Origin: Gemmata palustris
GTDB taxonomy: Bacteria; Planctomycetota; Planctomycetia; Gemmatales; Gemmataceae
Reading direction: 5' to 3'
DNA: 64,000 bases
Assembly: GCF_017939745.1 (NCBI RefSeq)
Contig: NZ_JAGKQQ010000001.1
Span: 4,898,001 to 4,962,000 of the forward strand
Below the pieces are notes generated by a model. That model saw nothing but the letters and a program-made list of their open reading frames with translations. It did not search any database and had not been told where the DNA came from. Of the stretch, positions 7,256-16,383 are shown in pieces (within the stretch, counting starts at the first letter, position 1; every line of letters starts with the position of its first letter). A program made the position numbers and the translations under genes.

Positions 7256-9772
7256 ATGTTTCGACTCGTCGTCGGCGTCGGCCTGTTGACAGGCTTGGTG
7301 CTCTCTCCCGTGTTCGCCGCTCGGGGCGCGGACAAGCCCACGAAGGTCGAAATCGGCAAGCGCGGGAAGGCCGCGACCGCGTTCGCCGAGGTTCCCCAAG
7401 TCGGGAGCGGAACGGCGTTCTGCATCCACCCGTCGGGGCTGTTCGTCACGAACGAGCACGTCGTGCGCGGCGCGCGGGGCGAAATCACGCTCGTACTGAA
7501 CCCGACCCTCGCGACGCAGCAAGTGCTCAAAGCGAAGGTGGTCCGCGCTGATAAAAATGCCGACCTCGCACTGCTCCGCGTCGAGGGCGCGAAAGATCTG
7601 CCGAGCCTCCAACTCGGGTCCGCGGACGGCATCGCGGAACTCGCGGACGTGGTCGCGTGCGGGTTCCCTCTGGGCAAGATTCTCGCGACCGACAAGAAAG
7701 AGTACCCGGCAGTTAGCGTGAACGCGGGGAGCGTGACCGCGTTGCGGCACAAGGGCGGCGAGTTGCAGCTCATTCAGGTCGATGTCGCCCTTAACCGCGG
7801 TAACTCTGGCGGGCCGGTTCTGGACGACAACGGAAAGGTCATCGGCGTGGTCGTGTCCGGGTTCGAGGGCAGGAACATTAACGAAGCCATCCCGGTGAAC
7901 CACCTCAACCGGTTCCTGAACGCACCGGACATCGCGTTCGCGCCGCCCGCAGTAAAATCAGCCGAACTCGATAAACCGGTGGAGTTTAAGGCCCAGGTCG
8001 CGTCACTCGTACCGAACGCGCCGGAGCCGGACGTGGTGCTGATCCTGCGCACCGCCGGGAGCAGTGAAGCCCGCGAGTACCCCATGAAGGCCCAAAACGG
8101 CGTGTGGACCGCGACCGCCGCCCCGCTGAGCAAGGCGCCGGGCACGCGCATCGAAGTGTCCGCCCGGTTCGGCACGGGACCGGGGGCCGTCACCGGCACT
8201 ATCAACGACGCCGTACTCAAGGTCGCGGGCAAACCCGTTCGGCTCAGTGGCACGCGCCGGATCGAGTTCAACGCGATGAAGTCGAAGGTTCTGTTGGCGG
8301 ACGACCGCACCACCCTCGAAGGCGACGTGGTGGGCCTCGGCCCGACCGAGATTGATGTGGGCGGCCAGAAAGTGCGGCTCGATCTTTCCAAAGCCTCGCA
8401 ACTGACAATCCAAACCGCGGAAGTGGGTACGGTGACCGCGGTCGTGGTCGCGCGGATCGGCGGCAAGGAACTGGCTCGGGTCGAGGCGCCCGTTTCGGTG
8501 CGCGATCCGGTGCAGGCACGTGTGGGGCCGGCCGATCCGTCGTCGGTGGTCATCACCGCGCCCCCGCTGCCCGGGGACCAGATCGTCAAGAAGCTGCCGG
8601 ACGTGTTCACCGATGTGGTAGTCGGTGGGGGCGGGCGGTACCTGATCTTCCACATGCCGAAGTTGAAGAAGCTCGCCGTGTTCGACATGAACGAGGGCCG
8701 GGTAACCAAGTACATTCCTCTGACCGAACCCGACATCATCTACACCGCGGGTCTGGATTGCGTGGTCATCGGGTTGAAGAAGGCCGGCAAACTGGAGCGA
8801 TGGAGCCTGACCACCTTCGAGTTGGAGAAGTCGGCCCTGCCGCCGTTCACAGAGGATCTCAAGACAATCGTCATGGGGCACGGGTCCAACGGCCCGCTCG
8901 TGACGAACGGGTACTGTCTCGATCCGAATACGTTCCAGCAATTGTCGATTGTCGACGGAAAAAAGAACGCGCGCGTCTGGGTCGCCGAAGCCCGAGTTTT
9001 CGCGTCCGGTGACGGGAGCGTGTTCGGCGTGTGGAACACGCATTATTCCCCGAGCACGTCCACCACGTTCGTGCGCGAGGGGGACGTGATCCGGCGGTAC
9101 GAAGAGGGCGACCTCATGCACGTGATTCCCGGTCCGGACGGCAAAACGGTGTTCACCGGGAAGGGGATCGCGTCCCAATTGCTCAAGCGCGGCGGGCCGG
9201 ACGACGCGAACTACGGGTACTGCCTGCCCGCGGTACGCGGGGACTACTTCCTCTCCCTGACTTCGGCCGAGGGCGGTAAAGGCGGAAACTTTACCGTGTT
9301 CCTGCGCGGGGTTAAACGGCCGGTCGCGAAGCTGGACACGGCCGAGCACGGGCTCGGCTTTGACGGGTGGGACCGCGAAGAGTTCGGACCGTGGAAGCGC
9401 GTCTTCTTCGTCCCGGACGCGAAGCTGATCGCGGTTCTTCCCGGGAGCAACGACCAAGTGGTGCTTCACAAGTTCGACCCGGACGCGGCGCTGGAAAAAT
9501 CGGGCCTGGACTACCTGATCGTTTCGTCGCAACCGCCGCGCGAGGCAAAAGCCGGGGAGACGCTCACGTACCCCATCAAGGTGAAGTCGAAGAACGCGAA
9601 AGTGACCTACCAGCTCGATAGCGGGCCGAAGGGCATGGAAGTGTCCGCGGCCGGGGTCGTAACGTGGACGGTGCCGGCCGGCGCGACCGGCGACCAAGAA
9701 GTGATCCTGACCGTCCGCGACGGCGCCGGGCAGGAGGCGTTCCACACCTTTACGGTGAAAGTTACCAAGTAA
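7256..9772 (+). CDS. Secreted trypsin-like serine protease with propeller-like middle and Ig-like C-terminus
   Basis: 838 aa. Residues 1-21 are a signal peptide. Residues 40-215 are an S1C/HtrA-like protease with the triad visible: His68 in NEHVV, Asp103 in NADLALL, Ser184 in GNSGGPV. No PDZ domain follows, unlike DegP. From about 430 to 745 the sequence looks like a WD/YVTN-type propeller (FTDVVVGGGGRYLIFHM, KKLAVFDMNEGRVTKYI). The last 90 residues resemble a putative Ig/cadherin-like domain (AGETLTYPIKV ... TFTVKVTK). Expected location is periplasmic or extracellular, possibly in protein quality control or processing of a surface partner. The 146-base divergent spacer to the CobW gene should carry both promoters. 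Two hairpins follow the stop. Confidence 0.85.
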   Translation: MFRLVVGVGLLTGLVLSPVFAARGADKPTKVEIGKRGKAATAFAEVPQVGSGTAFCIHPSGLFVTNEHVVRGARGEITLVLNPTLATQQVLKAKVVRADKNADLALLRVEGAKDLPSLQLGSADGIAELADVVACGFPLGKILATDKKEYPAVSVNAGSVTALRHKGGELQLIQVDVALNRGNSGGPVLDDNGKVIGVVVSGFEGRNINEAIPVNHLNRFLNAPDIAFAPPAVKSAELDKPVEFKAQVASLVPNAPEPDVVLILRTAGSSEAREYPMKAQNGVWTATAAPLSKAPGTRIEVSARFGTGPGAVTGTINDAVLKVAGKPVRLSGTRRIEFNAMKSKVLLADDRTTLEGDVVGLGPTEIDVGGQKVRLDLSKASQLTIQTAEVGTVTAVVVARIGGKELARVEAPVSVRDPVQARVGPADPSSVVITAPPLPGDQIVKKLPDVFTDVVVGGGGRYLIFHMPKLKKLAVFDMNEGRVTKYIPLTEPDIIYTAGLDCVVIGLKKAGKLERWSLTTFELEKSALPPFTEDLKTIVMGHGSNGPLVTNGYCLDPNTFQQLSIVDGKKNARVWVAEARVFASGDGSVFGVWNTHYSPSTSTTFVREGDVIRRYEEGDLMHVIPGPDGKTVFTGKGIASQLLKRGGPDDANYGYCLPAVRGDYFLSLTSAEGGKGGNFTVFLRGVKRPVAKLDTAEHGLGFDGWDREEFGPWKRVFFVPDAKLIAVLPGSNDQVVLHKFDPDAALEKSGLDYLIVSSQPPREAKAGETLTYPIKVKSKNAKVTYQLDSGPKGMEVSAAGVVTWTVPAGATGDQEVILTVRDGAGQEAFHTFTVKVTK

Positions 9773-9793
9773 GCGAACGAATTGCATTTGACC

Positions 9794-9830
9794 GGATCGA
9801 CCGGATAAAAACTACGCTTCCGGTCGATCC
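9794..9830. repeat. 11-bp inverted repeat after the protease gene
   Basis: GGATCGACCGG (9794-9804) and its exact complement (9820-9830) flank a 15-base AT-richer loop. It lies 21 bases past the protease stop and may aid termination or RNA stability. Confidence 0.5.
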
Positions 9831-9852
9831 AGTTCATTTGGTCGGCACATGT

Positions 9853-9885
9853 GGCAACGGCCCGGGCGATCCCCGGGCCGTTGCC
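9853..9885 (+). terminator. Strong hairpin terminator
   Basis: A 14-bp perfect stem (9853-9866 with 9872-9885, GGCAACGGCCCGGG) with a 5-base loop is followed by a T-richer stretch (GTTTCAATATTTT). It probably ends the protease transcript and also faces the convergent ArsR gene. Confidence 0.7.
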
Positions 9886-10011
9886 GTTTCAATATTTTGG
9901 CCGGCCTTATCTATTCGTCCGGTTCGCAACGTCAGTGACTCGCCCGGACCAGCGATCGACCGCACAGTGGCGAAAAATCACTTCGTGTCGTGACCAGGAA
10001 CTTCTGCGGCC

Positions 10012-10320
10012 TTACTCCAGCGGCACGCGCAGTTGCAGCCCGGACGGGTGCGTCAGTTCCAGCCGCCCCGTGGCCACGGCGGCGCCGACCAGCGCGTAGA
10101 TCATGAACCGCCCGTCGCGCTCGACGGTCACCAGCCCGGCGTCCTTCATCACGCTCAGGTGGTGCGAGATGTTCACGATCTCCACGCCCAGTTCGCGGGC
10201 CAGATTGGTCACGGTTTTCTCACCGGCCACGAGGGCGCGGATCAGGGCCAGGCGCGTCGGCTCGCCGATCGCGATCAGCCACGCGGCTTGTGTCTTCGGG
10301 TCGGGTGCGTTTCGGGCCAT
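10012..10320 (-). CDS. ArsR-family winged-helix regulator
   Basis: 102 aa from the ATG at 10320. Longer reading frames upstream exist but only this start gives the usual ArsR length. Residues about 15-85 are a winged helix: GEPTRLALIRALV, the ELGVEIVNISHHLSVMKDAGLV turn-helix region that reads DNA, and the wing VERDGRFMIYALV. The metal-sensing ELCVCD cysteines of ArsR/SmtB are absent (ELGVEI), so it is probably not an arsenic or zinc sensor of the classical kind. The nearest same-strand gene, 247 bases upstream, encodes a glycoside-hydrolase-like protein, with no sign of co-transcription. Ligand and targets are unknown. Confidence 0.85.
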   Translation of the reverse strand: MARNAPDPKTQAAWLIAIGEPTRLALIRALVAGEKTVTNLARELGVEIVNISHHLSVMKDAGLVTVERDGRFMIYALVGAAVATGRLELTHPSGLQLRVPLE

Positions 10321-10567
10321 TGGGGTTCGGTGGGTTCGTGGATTTTGGACGGTGCTGAGGTGGCACGTCTTACATTCGACGTCTTCAGCGCCGGGTTCAT
10401 AATCTAAATTCTGTACTAATTCGAGTTCGCGCGCGTACCTGTATCGTGCGTAACTTTTGCAACGATTTCGCGGCGAGCCCGTCTCGGAAAGCGCAACGCG
10501 CCCCCTCGCCAATGGCGCCCGGCGCCCCGCGGCACCTCCGCACGCCCCGAAACAACCGGTCGGGCAC

Positions 10568-12952
10568 TCACGGGCGCTTGAGCACCCACACCTCACACAC
10601 CTGGCACCCGCGACCCGGTCCGCCGGCCCCGGGCTCCGGTGTCCAGGTCAGAGTCAACGTTCCACCGGCCGTGGCCGCCGCGGGAACATCGAACTCGACC
10701 GGCTCGAACGGCTTCCCCAAAAGTGCGTGGACCTCGTGCCCGTCGCCGGCCGTCAACCGCACCTTGCGCCCCTCCTGGCCCCCGTACACTACTCGCACCC
10801 GGTAGGTAGCGGACGGGTCGAGGCCGTCGTACTTCGCGCGGAGGTGCGTTTCGTAGTGCGTTTCGGCGTAGTGCCACCACGCCCGAGGTACGCCGATCCG
10901 CATACTGAAGGCGCACTGCGGCGACTCATCGAACCCCGGGTCTTTCTCCCAGCCCGGTCCGCGGACGAGGTGCGGTTGCCGCTTCGGGTCACCGAAATCG
11001 TCGTAGAACCCGCCGGGACCGGGGTCGGTCCGGTTTACTGCGGCATTCAATCGAACGAGACGCGCGGCCTCGTCCGGGAGTTCCTTCGCGGCCGTCATTT
11101 CGGCCCGCAGCCACGCGGCATCGGTCAGCGGCACGTCGGCCGTGTCCAGGTTGTTGCCCCGACCGGGCATCCCGTGGTGCTTCAGAATACTGAGCTGTGC
11201 CCGGATGCTCTGGAACAGCGCTTCGGCCAGTTCGTTGAGCCGCGCACGCAGTTCGGGGGCGGCCCGCTCCTTCACCGCCCGGTCGAGGAGCGCCTCGGCA
11301 TCGGCGATCGTCTTCGCCGCCCCGGTGGTCTTGGCGCCCCGGAGCTTGGCGACGGCCGCATCGAGTGCTTCCGTCTCGTGCTTCAGCCGGGCGCGAACGA
11401 AGGCGTCGTAGTAGGCCCGATAGAGGGCCTGTTGGAACCGCCAGTTCAGCTTCTCCCGCGGCCCGGCGTCCCGCTCCAGTTCCTGGAACAGTTTCAGCGT
11501 TTCGTCGATTCCAGCGTTAGAAAGAACCGGCCCGTCCCAGTTCTTCTCCAGGGCCAGGAGCCCGCCGGCGAAGCGGTCCCCGAGTGCCGGGCCGACGAAG
11601 TACCGCCCGTACTGACGGAGCACGTCCTTCACGTCCGCTTTCTCGTCCCACCCCAGCGCGCTCCAGACCATCTTGTTCACGTCGTCGTGGCACCCCTCGG
11701 AGTAGGTGATGAACCCGACCGTGCTGGCCCGGCCGTACCGGAACGTGCGGGCCGTCTGAACCGGGCGCGGGTTGCACCCCTCGCGCCCCTGCGTCAGTGC
11801 GAACGCGACGTCCCAGTCCGGGACCGGGTACTGGCACTGGCGGCTGTGGGTGATGTCCGGGTAGTCGCGAATGGGGAACGTCTTCGGTACCGCGGCCCGG
11901 AGCTTCGGCAGCGAAACCCGGGTTTGCGGACCGTGTACCACGCCCGTCAACCAGGACGGCTCGCGGCGAATGAGTTCGTAGAACTCGTCCATCCACGGGC
12001 CGATGAAGCTCTGCGGCGACATCCACATCGTCGCTTTCGGGTGGTACTTCTTCAAGTTGGCGGTTTGCCGCTCCAGCAGATCGAACAGCACTTTCGGGCG
12101 CGTGTGGCCGGGATCGCCCCCGGGAACAAACACGACGTCCACTCGGGGGAGCGCCTGAAGGACCGCGCCCCATTCCTTGAGTGCCGATTCGACCGTCTTC
12201 GGGTCGGCGTAGTCCCGGTCCATCGCCGGGTACCAGATCCACACGTCGAGCCCGTACTCGCCGGCGATGCGCGAGACCTCGGTCATCATGAGCAGCGGCG
12301 GGAGCGGGAAGAGCGGGCTATCGGGGGCGTCGTCTGAGCGGGGCGGGATCAGTTCGACCGCGTTGCACCCGAACACGGCGAGATCGCGGATGTACTGCTC
12401 CCACATGGAAACGGTCCAGCCGTCGTAGGAGTTGGTTTTGGGTCGGTAGCCGATCTGGTGCCCGCGGAGCGCGGTTGTTGGAGCCGATTCCGCTTTAAAG
12501 CTGTCCGCGAAGGTCACTTTTAAACGCCCGAGACTCAGCTCACGGAGCAAACGCCCCGCGCCGAACAGCACCCCACGCGGGTCGTTCCCCGCGACCCACA
12601 CGACCGGCGTCGTTCCGTCTGTCGCGATCCCGATTCGGTAACCCTCGGGTTTGGGTTGCGCGGACGGCTTCGGTAACCGAACGCCCCGTTTGTCGAGCAG
12701 TTTGTAAACCTCGTCGGCCGGTCCCACCACGACCACCGGCGTTCCGGCCGCCGGCCACGTCTCGGTCCGGTCCCACCGGGCCATCGACCGCGTCTCCACC
12801 TCCTCGACGAGCATCTGGACCGCTTTTGTGGCGGGTCCGGACAATCCCGGGGGCGTGACGACGACGGCCCGAGTCAGATCGAGGTCGGCCGCGGCCGCGG
12901 GCGCTGCTAGCGCGAACAGGAGACAAATCGGGAGCGACCATTTGGCGTTCAT
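10568..12952 (-). CDS. Secreted glycoside-hydrolase-like protein (alpha-glucuronidase/GH20-type N-terminal domain plus barrel)
   Basis: 794 aa. The start at 12952 is chosen because GGAGA sits just upstream and a clean signal peptide follows (MNAKWSLPICLLFALAAPAAAAD). Residues 22-150 resemble the N-terminal domain shared by GH67/GH115/GH20-like enzymes (TKAVQMLVEEVETR, VWVAGNDPRGVLFGAGRLLREL). Residues 160-480 look like a TIM barrel (LRGHQIGYRPK, LAVFGCNAVELIPP, YGLDVWIWYPAMDRDY, VVFVPGGDPGHTRP). A helical region follows, then a C-terminal beta-sandwich with carbohydrate-binding character. It is probably an exported enzyme acting on plant or algal polysaccharide. I cannot assign a GH family or point to the catalytic acids with confidence. 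Confidence 0.65.
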   Translation of the reverse strand: MNAKWSLPICLLFALAAPAAAADLDLTRAVVVTPPGLSGPATKAVQMLVEEVETRSMARWDRTETWPAAGTPVVVVGPADEVYKLLDKRGVRLPKPSAQPKPEGYRIGIATDGTTPVVWVAGNDPRGVLFGAGRLLRELSLGRLKVTFADSFKAESAPTTALRGHQIGYRPKTNSYDGWTVSMWEQYIRDLAVFGCNAVELIPPRSDDAPDSPLFPLPPLLMMTEVSRIAGEYGLDVWIWYPAMDRDYADPKTVESALKEWGAVLQALPRVDVVFVPGGDPGHTRPKVLFDLLERQTANLKKYHPKATMWMSPQSFIGPWMDEFYELIRREPSWLTGVVHGPQTRVSLPKLRAAVPKTFPIRDYPDITHSRQCQYPVPDWDVAFALTQGREGCNPRPVQTARTFRYGRASTVGFITYSEGCHDDVNKMVWSALGWDEKADVKDVLRQYGRYFVGPALGDRFAGGLLALEKNWDGPVLSNAGIDETLKLFQELERDAGPREKLNWRFQQALYRAYYDAFVRARLKHETEALDAAVAKLRGAKTTGAAKTIADAEALLDRAVKERAAPELRARLNELAEALFQSIRAQLSILKHHGMPGRGNNLDTADVPLTDAAWLRAEMTAAKELPDEAARLVRLNAAVNRTDPGPGGFYDDFGDPKRQPHLVRGPGWEKDPGFDESPQCAFSMRIGVPRAWWHYAETHYETHLRAKYDGLDPSATYRVRVVYGGQEGRKVRLTAGDGHEVHALLGKPFEPVEFDVPAAATAGGTLTLTWTPEPGAGGPGRGCQVCEVWVLKRP

Positions 12953-13113
12953 CGAACGGTCTCCTTCACGTGCGGTGCCACGGACGATGGTAGCGATGAA
13001 GCCCATTCGTTGTAAGCCCCGTGCGTGATTGTGAAGCGTTGAGGGCGAATTCGGTTACGCCTTGCACCGGGCGCCGGAACGGTCATGCTGGAATCGGTTC
13101 CAGAGGTGAAGCG

Positions 13114-13803
13114 ATGACCGAAGCGGAATGGCTTGAAGATAGCCTTTACATCGTGCCACGTGTTCAAGAGTCGCTGGGGCACCGGCGTGTTAAACTCCTC
13201 GCGTGTGCGTGCTGCCGGATCATGCTCGACGTCTTGGGTCCATGTAAAGACCTTGCCGAGGGAGCACTGCGGGCGGCCGAGCGCGAGGCCGACGGTGCTC
13301 CGGACTTCCGGGTTCTAGCCTATTACACATCGGTGATGAGGGAGGCCGAAAGCAAACCCTTCCAACGCTCTGATCTGGAGCCGATTCAGCGGCACGCGGT
13401 CTCGGACGTCCTGCACGGCATTCGGTACTTGGTTGCCCGACCCGGAGACTACTCGTCACCCCCGTCTGGGCAACAATGGGCGGTCCACAAGGCAATTTCA
13501 AACTATTGGCTGTGTTATGGTGGAAGCCAGGAAGAAAGTGGTCGGCACTTCTACCCATACTATCTCGACATTGCCGGGAACCCGTTCCGCCCCGTGCCCT
13601 TCTCCCCCTCGTGGCTCACCTCCACTACTCTCGCGCTCGCGGCGCGGATGTACGAGTCTCGGGACTTCGGCGCGATGCCGATCCTGGCCGACGCACTCCA
13701 GGACGCGGGCTGCGACAGCGCCGATGTGCTCGACCACTGCCGCGGACCGGGGCCGCACGTGCGCGGGTGCTGGGTCGTGGACTTGGTGCTCGGCAAGGAG
13801 TAA
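13114..13803 (+). CDS. MTEAEWL-family protein, Gemmata-type paralogue 1
   Basis: 229 aa from the ATG at 13114, preceded by GAGGTGAAGCG. The function is unknown. It begins MTEAEWLED, then has RRVKLLACACCRIML with three close cysteines, a middle helical region, and a highly conserved end (RDFGAMPILADALQDAGC, then DHCRGPGPHVRGCWVVD). The second copy in this window, 60701-61351, shares the start, the KL..CAC region and almost the whole last 60 residues, while the middles differ. Such modular, multi-copy short proteins are characteristic of Gemmataceae. No signal peptide or membrane helix. The gene stands alone between the divergent hydrolase gene and a long palindromic element immediately after its stop. 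Confidence 0.8.
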   Translation: MTEAEWLEDSLYIVPRVQESLGHRRVKLLACACCRIMLDVLGPCKDLAEGALRAAEREADGAPDFRVLAYYTSVMREAESKPFQRSDLEPIQRHAVSDVLHGIRYLVARPGDYSSPPSGQQWAVHKAISNYWLCYGGSQEESGRHFYPYYLDIAGNPFRPVPFSPSWLTSTTLALAARMYESRDFGAMPILADALQDAGCDSADVLDHCRGPGPHVRGCWVVDLVLGKE

Positions 13804-14181
13804 TCGCGGTGAAGAGGATTTCACCGCGGAGGGCACGAGAGGGCGCGGAGAAAGACCGGATCGGAACTATTCACTCTCGCCTTTGCTTCTCTGCGCCCTC
13901 TCGTGCCCTCCGCGGTGAAATCCTCTTCACCGCGGACGCGCATTCAAGACGCCGGGCAGCGCCCGCGTAGCTCCACGAGCCCCGCACGTACTTGACATTG
14001 CCGGGCCGGAGAGTAACTATGACATCTGCCCGTTATTCACGACGTCACCGCGCGACACGTCAGATACCCGCACCAGATTTTGCACCACTGAGGAATCAAT
14101 CGCGCCGATTTCGGTAAGCCCGCCGCCAAATTCCGGTACCACCGGTTACGCTCCCGAGTTCTCGCACCGAGGGTGCATCTC
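13804..14181. other. Intergenic region dominated by a 130-bp palindrome
   Basis: This 378-base gap begins with the palindrome at 13805-13934. The remaining 247 bases hold no convincing reading frame and should contain the promoter for the plus-strand gene string that starts at 14182. Confidence 0.6.
13805..13934. repeat. Long inverted repeat, 48-bp arms with one mismatch
   Basis: Left arm 13805-13852 and right arm 13887-13934 are reverse complements with a single mismatch, around a 34-base loop. Each arm has internal self-similarity (GGTGAAGAGGATTTCACC) and a GGGCACGAGAGGGCGCGGAG tract. It begins one base after the MTEAEWL stop codon. It has the look of a dispersed non-coding element; no transposase or flanking duplication was found. 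Confidence 0.9.
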
Positions 14182-15423
14182 ATGCCACGGTTATTCGCCG
14201 TCTTCGCTCTCGCGTTCGTTCCGGCCCCGCTCTTTGCGGCCGATTGGAACCAGTGGCTCGGGCCAAAGCGTGACGGCGGTTCGGCCGAAGCCGTCGCGCC
14301 GTGGACAGAAAAAGACGCGCCGAAGGTGTTGTGGAAGGCGAAAGTCGGCGTCGGGTTCAGCACCCCGGTAATCGTAGACGGGCGCGTGTTCGTCCACGCC
14401 CGGATCAACGGCAAGGACCGCGAGGAACTGATCGCGCTCGACGCGAAGACGGGCAAGGTGCTGTGGCGCGCGGCCTACGACCGCGGACCGTACAGCAGCG
14501 TGCTGAACACGGGGCCGCAAGCCACGCCGACCGTCGCAGGCAATCGGGTTTACGCTTACGGCATCACCGGGTTCCTCACCTGCTTTGAAGCGGATACGGG
14601 CAAACAAGTCTGGCAGGTAGACGCCTTCAAGAAACTCAAAACCGAGCTCCCGCGCTTCGGCGTGTGTTGCTCACCGCTGGTCGTCGGGAACAAGGTGCTG
14701 GTCGCGGTCGGCGGTAAGGGGAGTTCGGTGGTCGCGTTCGAGTCCGAGACGGGTGAGATCGCGTGGCAAGGGCTGGATGAGCCCGCGAGCACGTCGTCGC
14801 CGGTGCTGGTCGTTGCGGGCGGGAAGCCCGGCCGGTTACCCGAAGTCGCGTTCATGACCACGCTCCGCGTTGTCGGTTTGAACCCGCTCGACGGCGCGGC
14901 GAATTGGGAGTTCGCGCTGCCGTTCCAACCGGGCGGGACGTCCCCCACGCCCCTCGTCATCGGCGACCGCATCGTGACCAGCACCATGAGCAACGGCACG
15001 ACCGCGATCCGCGTGACCGCCGGGGAGAAGGTGACCGCCGAGAAGGAGTGGCAGGCAAAAGCCCTCAGCGGTTACTTCTCGTCCGGGGTTGCGAGCAAGG
15101 ATCGCGTGTTCCTGGTCACGAACACACTGAAGCCGGTTCCGCGTGCGGATCTCGTGTGCGTCGAACTGAAGACCGGGAAGGAAATGTGGAAGAAAGAGGG
15201 AATGGGGTACTTCCACTTCGGTCTGATCCGCACCGCCAACGGGAAACTCCTCGTCCTCGACGACGCCGGGAACCTGAAGCTGATCGACGCGGAAGGGAAA
15301 GAGTTCAAGGAACTTTGCGCTACGAAGGTGTGCGAGGGCACGCTCGTCACCCCGGCGCTCTCCAACGGCCTCCTCTACGCTCGCGACGCTTCCGAAGTGA
15401 TCTGCGTGCAACTCGTTCCGTAA
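14182..15423 (+). CDS. Secreted PQQ-type beta-propeller protein
   Basis: 413 aa from the ATG at 14182; a GTG nine bases upstream is also in frame, but the ATG gives a better signal peptide (MPRLFAVFALAFVPAPLFAAD). The body consists of PQQ/quinoprotein-like repeats: WNQWLGPKRDG, ALDAKTGKVLWR, CFEADTGKQVWQVD, AFESETGEIAWQG, VELKTGKEMWKKEG, LIDAEGKEFKEL. Such planctomycete propellers are usually structural or binding proteins rather than quinone-dependent dehydrogenases; no cofactor-specific residues could be confirmed. Only 33 bases separate it from the pseudopilin gene, so it probably heads that transcript. Confidence 0.85.
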   Translation: MPRLFAVFALAFVPAPLFAADWNQWLGPKRDGGSAEAVAPWTEKDAPKVLWKAKVGVGFSTPVIVDGRVFVHARINGKDREELIALDAKTGKVLWRAAYDRGPYSSVLNTGPQATPTVAGNRVYAYGITGFLTCFEADTGKQVWQVDAFKKLKTELPRFGVCCSPLVVGNKVLVAVGGKGSSVVAFESETGEIAWQGLDEPASTSSPVLVVAGGKPGRLPEVAFMTTLRVVGLNPLDGAANWEFALPFQPGGTSPTPLVIGDRIVTSTMSNGTTAIRVTAGEKVTAEKEWQAKALSGYFSSGVASKDRVFLVTNTLKPVPRADLVCVELKTGKEMWKKEGMGYFHFGLIRTANGKLLVLDDAGNLKLIDAEGKEFKELCATKVCEGTLVTPALSNGLLYARDASEVICVQLVP

Positions 15424-15456
15424 CTCCTCTCCGCTCGTCCCACCCAGAGGTTCATC

Positions 15457-16383
15457 ATGGTTCGCCTTCGGAGCAAGGGTTTTACACTGATCGAGTTGCT
15501 GGTGGTGATCGCGATCATCGCGATCCTCATCGGCCTGCTCCTGCCGGCTGTGCAAAAGGTCCGGGAGGCCGCCGCCCGGATGAGTTGCCAGAACAACTTG
15601 AAGCAGATCACGTTGGCCTACTTCAATCAGGAGAGCGCGTTCGGGTACTTCCCGCTGAGCGGCAGCAACGTCCCGACGGCCCCGTTCGGCTGGGGGCTGA
15701 ACGTCCTGACGGCGATCGAGCAGGACAATTTGTACAAGCAGTACACGGTCGGGGCACCGCCGTACACCGGGATCGGCGGGCCGGCGAACAATCAGGCCGT
15801 CTCCGCCACCCGGGTGAAGGTCTTCACGTGCCCATCGAACCCGGACTCGAGCGGCCCGGCGGTGCTGTACACGCTCCCGGGATACGCCTCGTGGACCGGC
15901 ATGCCCGGCGACTACGGCCCGATCAAGGGCGTGAACCCCAGTCTCGCGAGCACGATCAGTGGGTTCCCTTCGGGCAACCTCAACGGCATGTTCCAGGTGG
16001 ACGCGAAGACCAAGATCGCCGACGTGACCGATGGTCTCTCGAACACCATCATGATTCCCGAGATTGCCGGCCGCCCGTACCTGTGGCAGGCCGGGAAGAA
16101 GCAGCCGTACCCGACCGCCTTCACCTACTCCAACGGGTCCGGGCTGTGGAACGACGCGACGTGCAGCAACGCCACCCTGAACGGATCGGACGCGGCCGGC
16201 ACCTCCTCGGCCCGCACCTGCGTGGTGAACTGCTCGAACGACCTCGGGCTGTACGCGTTCCACACCGGCGCGGTGAACGTCGGTATGGGGGACGGGTCGG
16301 TGCGCACGATCAACGCCAGCGCGTCCCTGTTCACGGTCGCGGCGCTGGTAACGCGGGCGAACGGGGAAGTCATCAGTGAGTAG
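15457..16383 (+). CDS. DUF1559 pseudopilin-like protein
   Basis: 308 aa. The N-terminus is a type IV/type II secretion prepilin signal: a short basic leader, then the cleavage motif [26 protein letters not shown], split here by the usual Gly-Phe site, with Glu at mature position 5. The C-terminus has the DUF1559 signature [17 protein letters not shown]. Planctomycetes carry dozens to hundreds of these; they are thought to assemble into or act near a pseudopilus or surface fibre. The gene overlaps the next by 8 bases, unusual for this family, which is mostly found in single-gene units. A functional tie to the transporter downstream is only inferred. Confidence 0.92.
   Translation: MVRLRSKGFTLIELLVVIAIIAILIGLLLPAVQKVREAAARMSCQNNLKQITLAYFNQESAFGYFPLSGSNVPTAPFGWGLNVLTAIEQDNLYKQYTVGAPPYTGIGGPANNQAVSATRVKVFTCPSNPDSSGPAVLYTLPGYASWTGMPGDYGPIKGVNPSLASTISGFPSGNLNGMFQVDAKTKIADVTDGLSNTIMIPEIAGRPYLWQAGKKQPYPTAFTYSNGSGLWNDATCSNATLNGSDAAGTSSARTCVVNCSNDLGLYAFHTGAVNVGMGDGSVRTINASASLFTVAALVTRANGEVISE

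Noticed and set aside
10012..10320. ArsR-family gene considered as an arsenic sensor controlling the ArsI-like genes
   Set aside because: It lacks the metal-binding cysteines and lies several kilobases away on the other strand with unrelated genes between.
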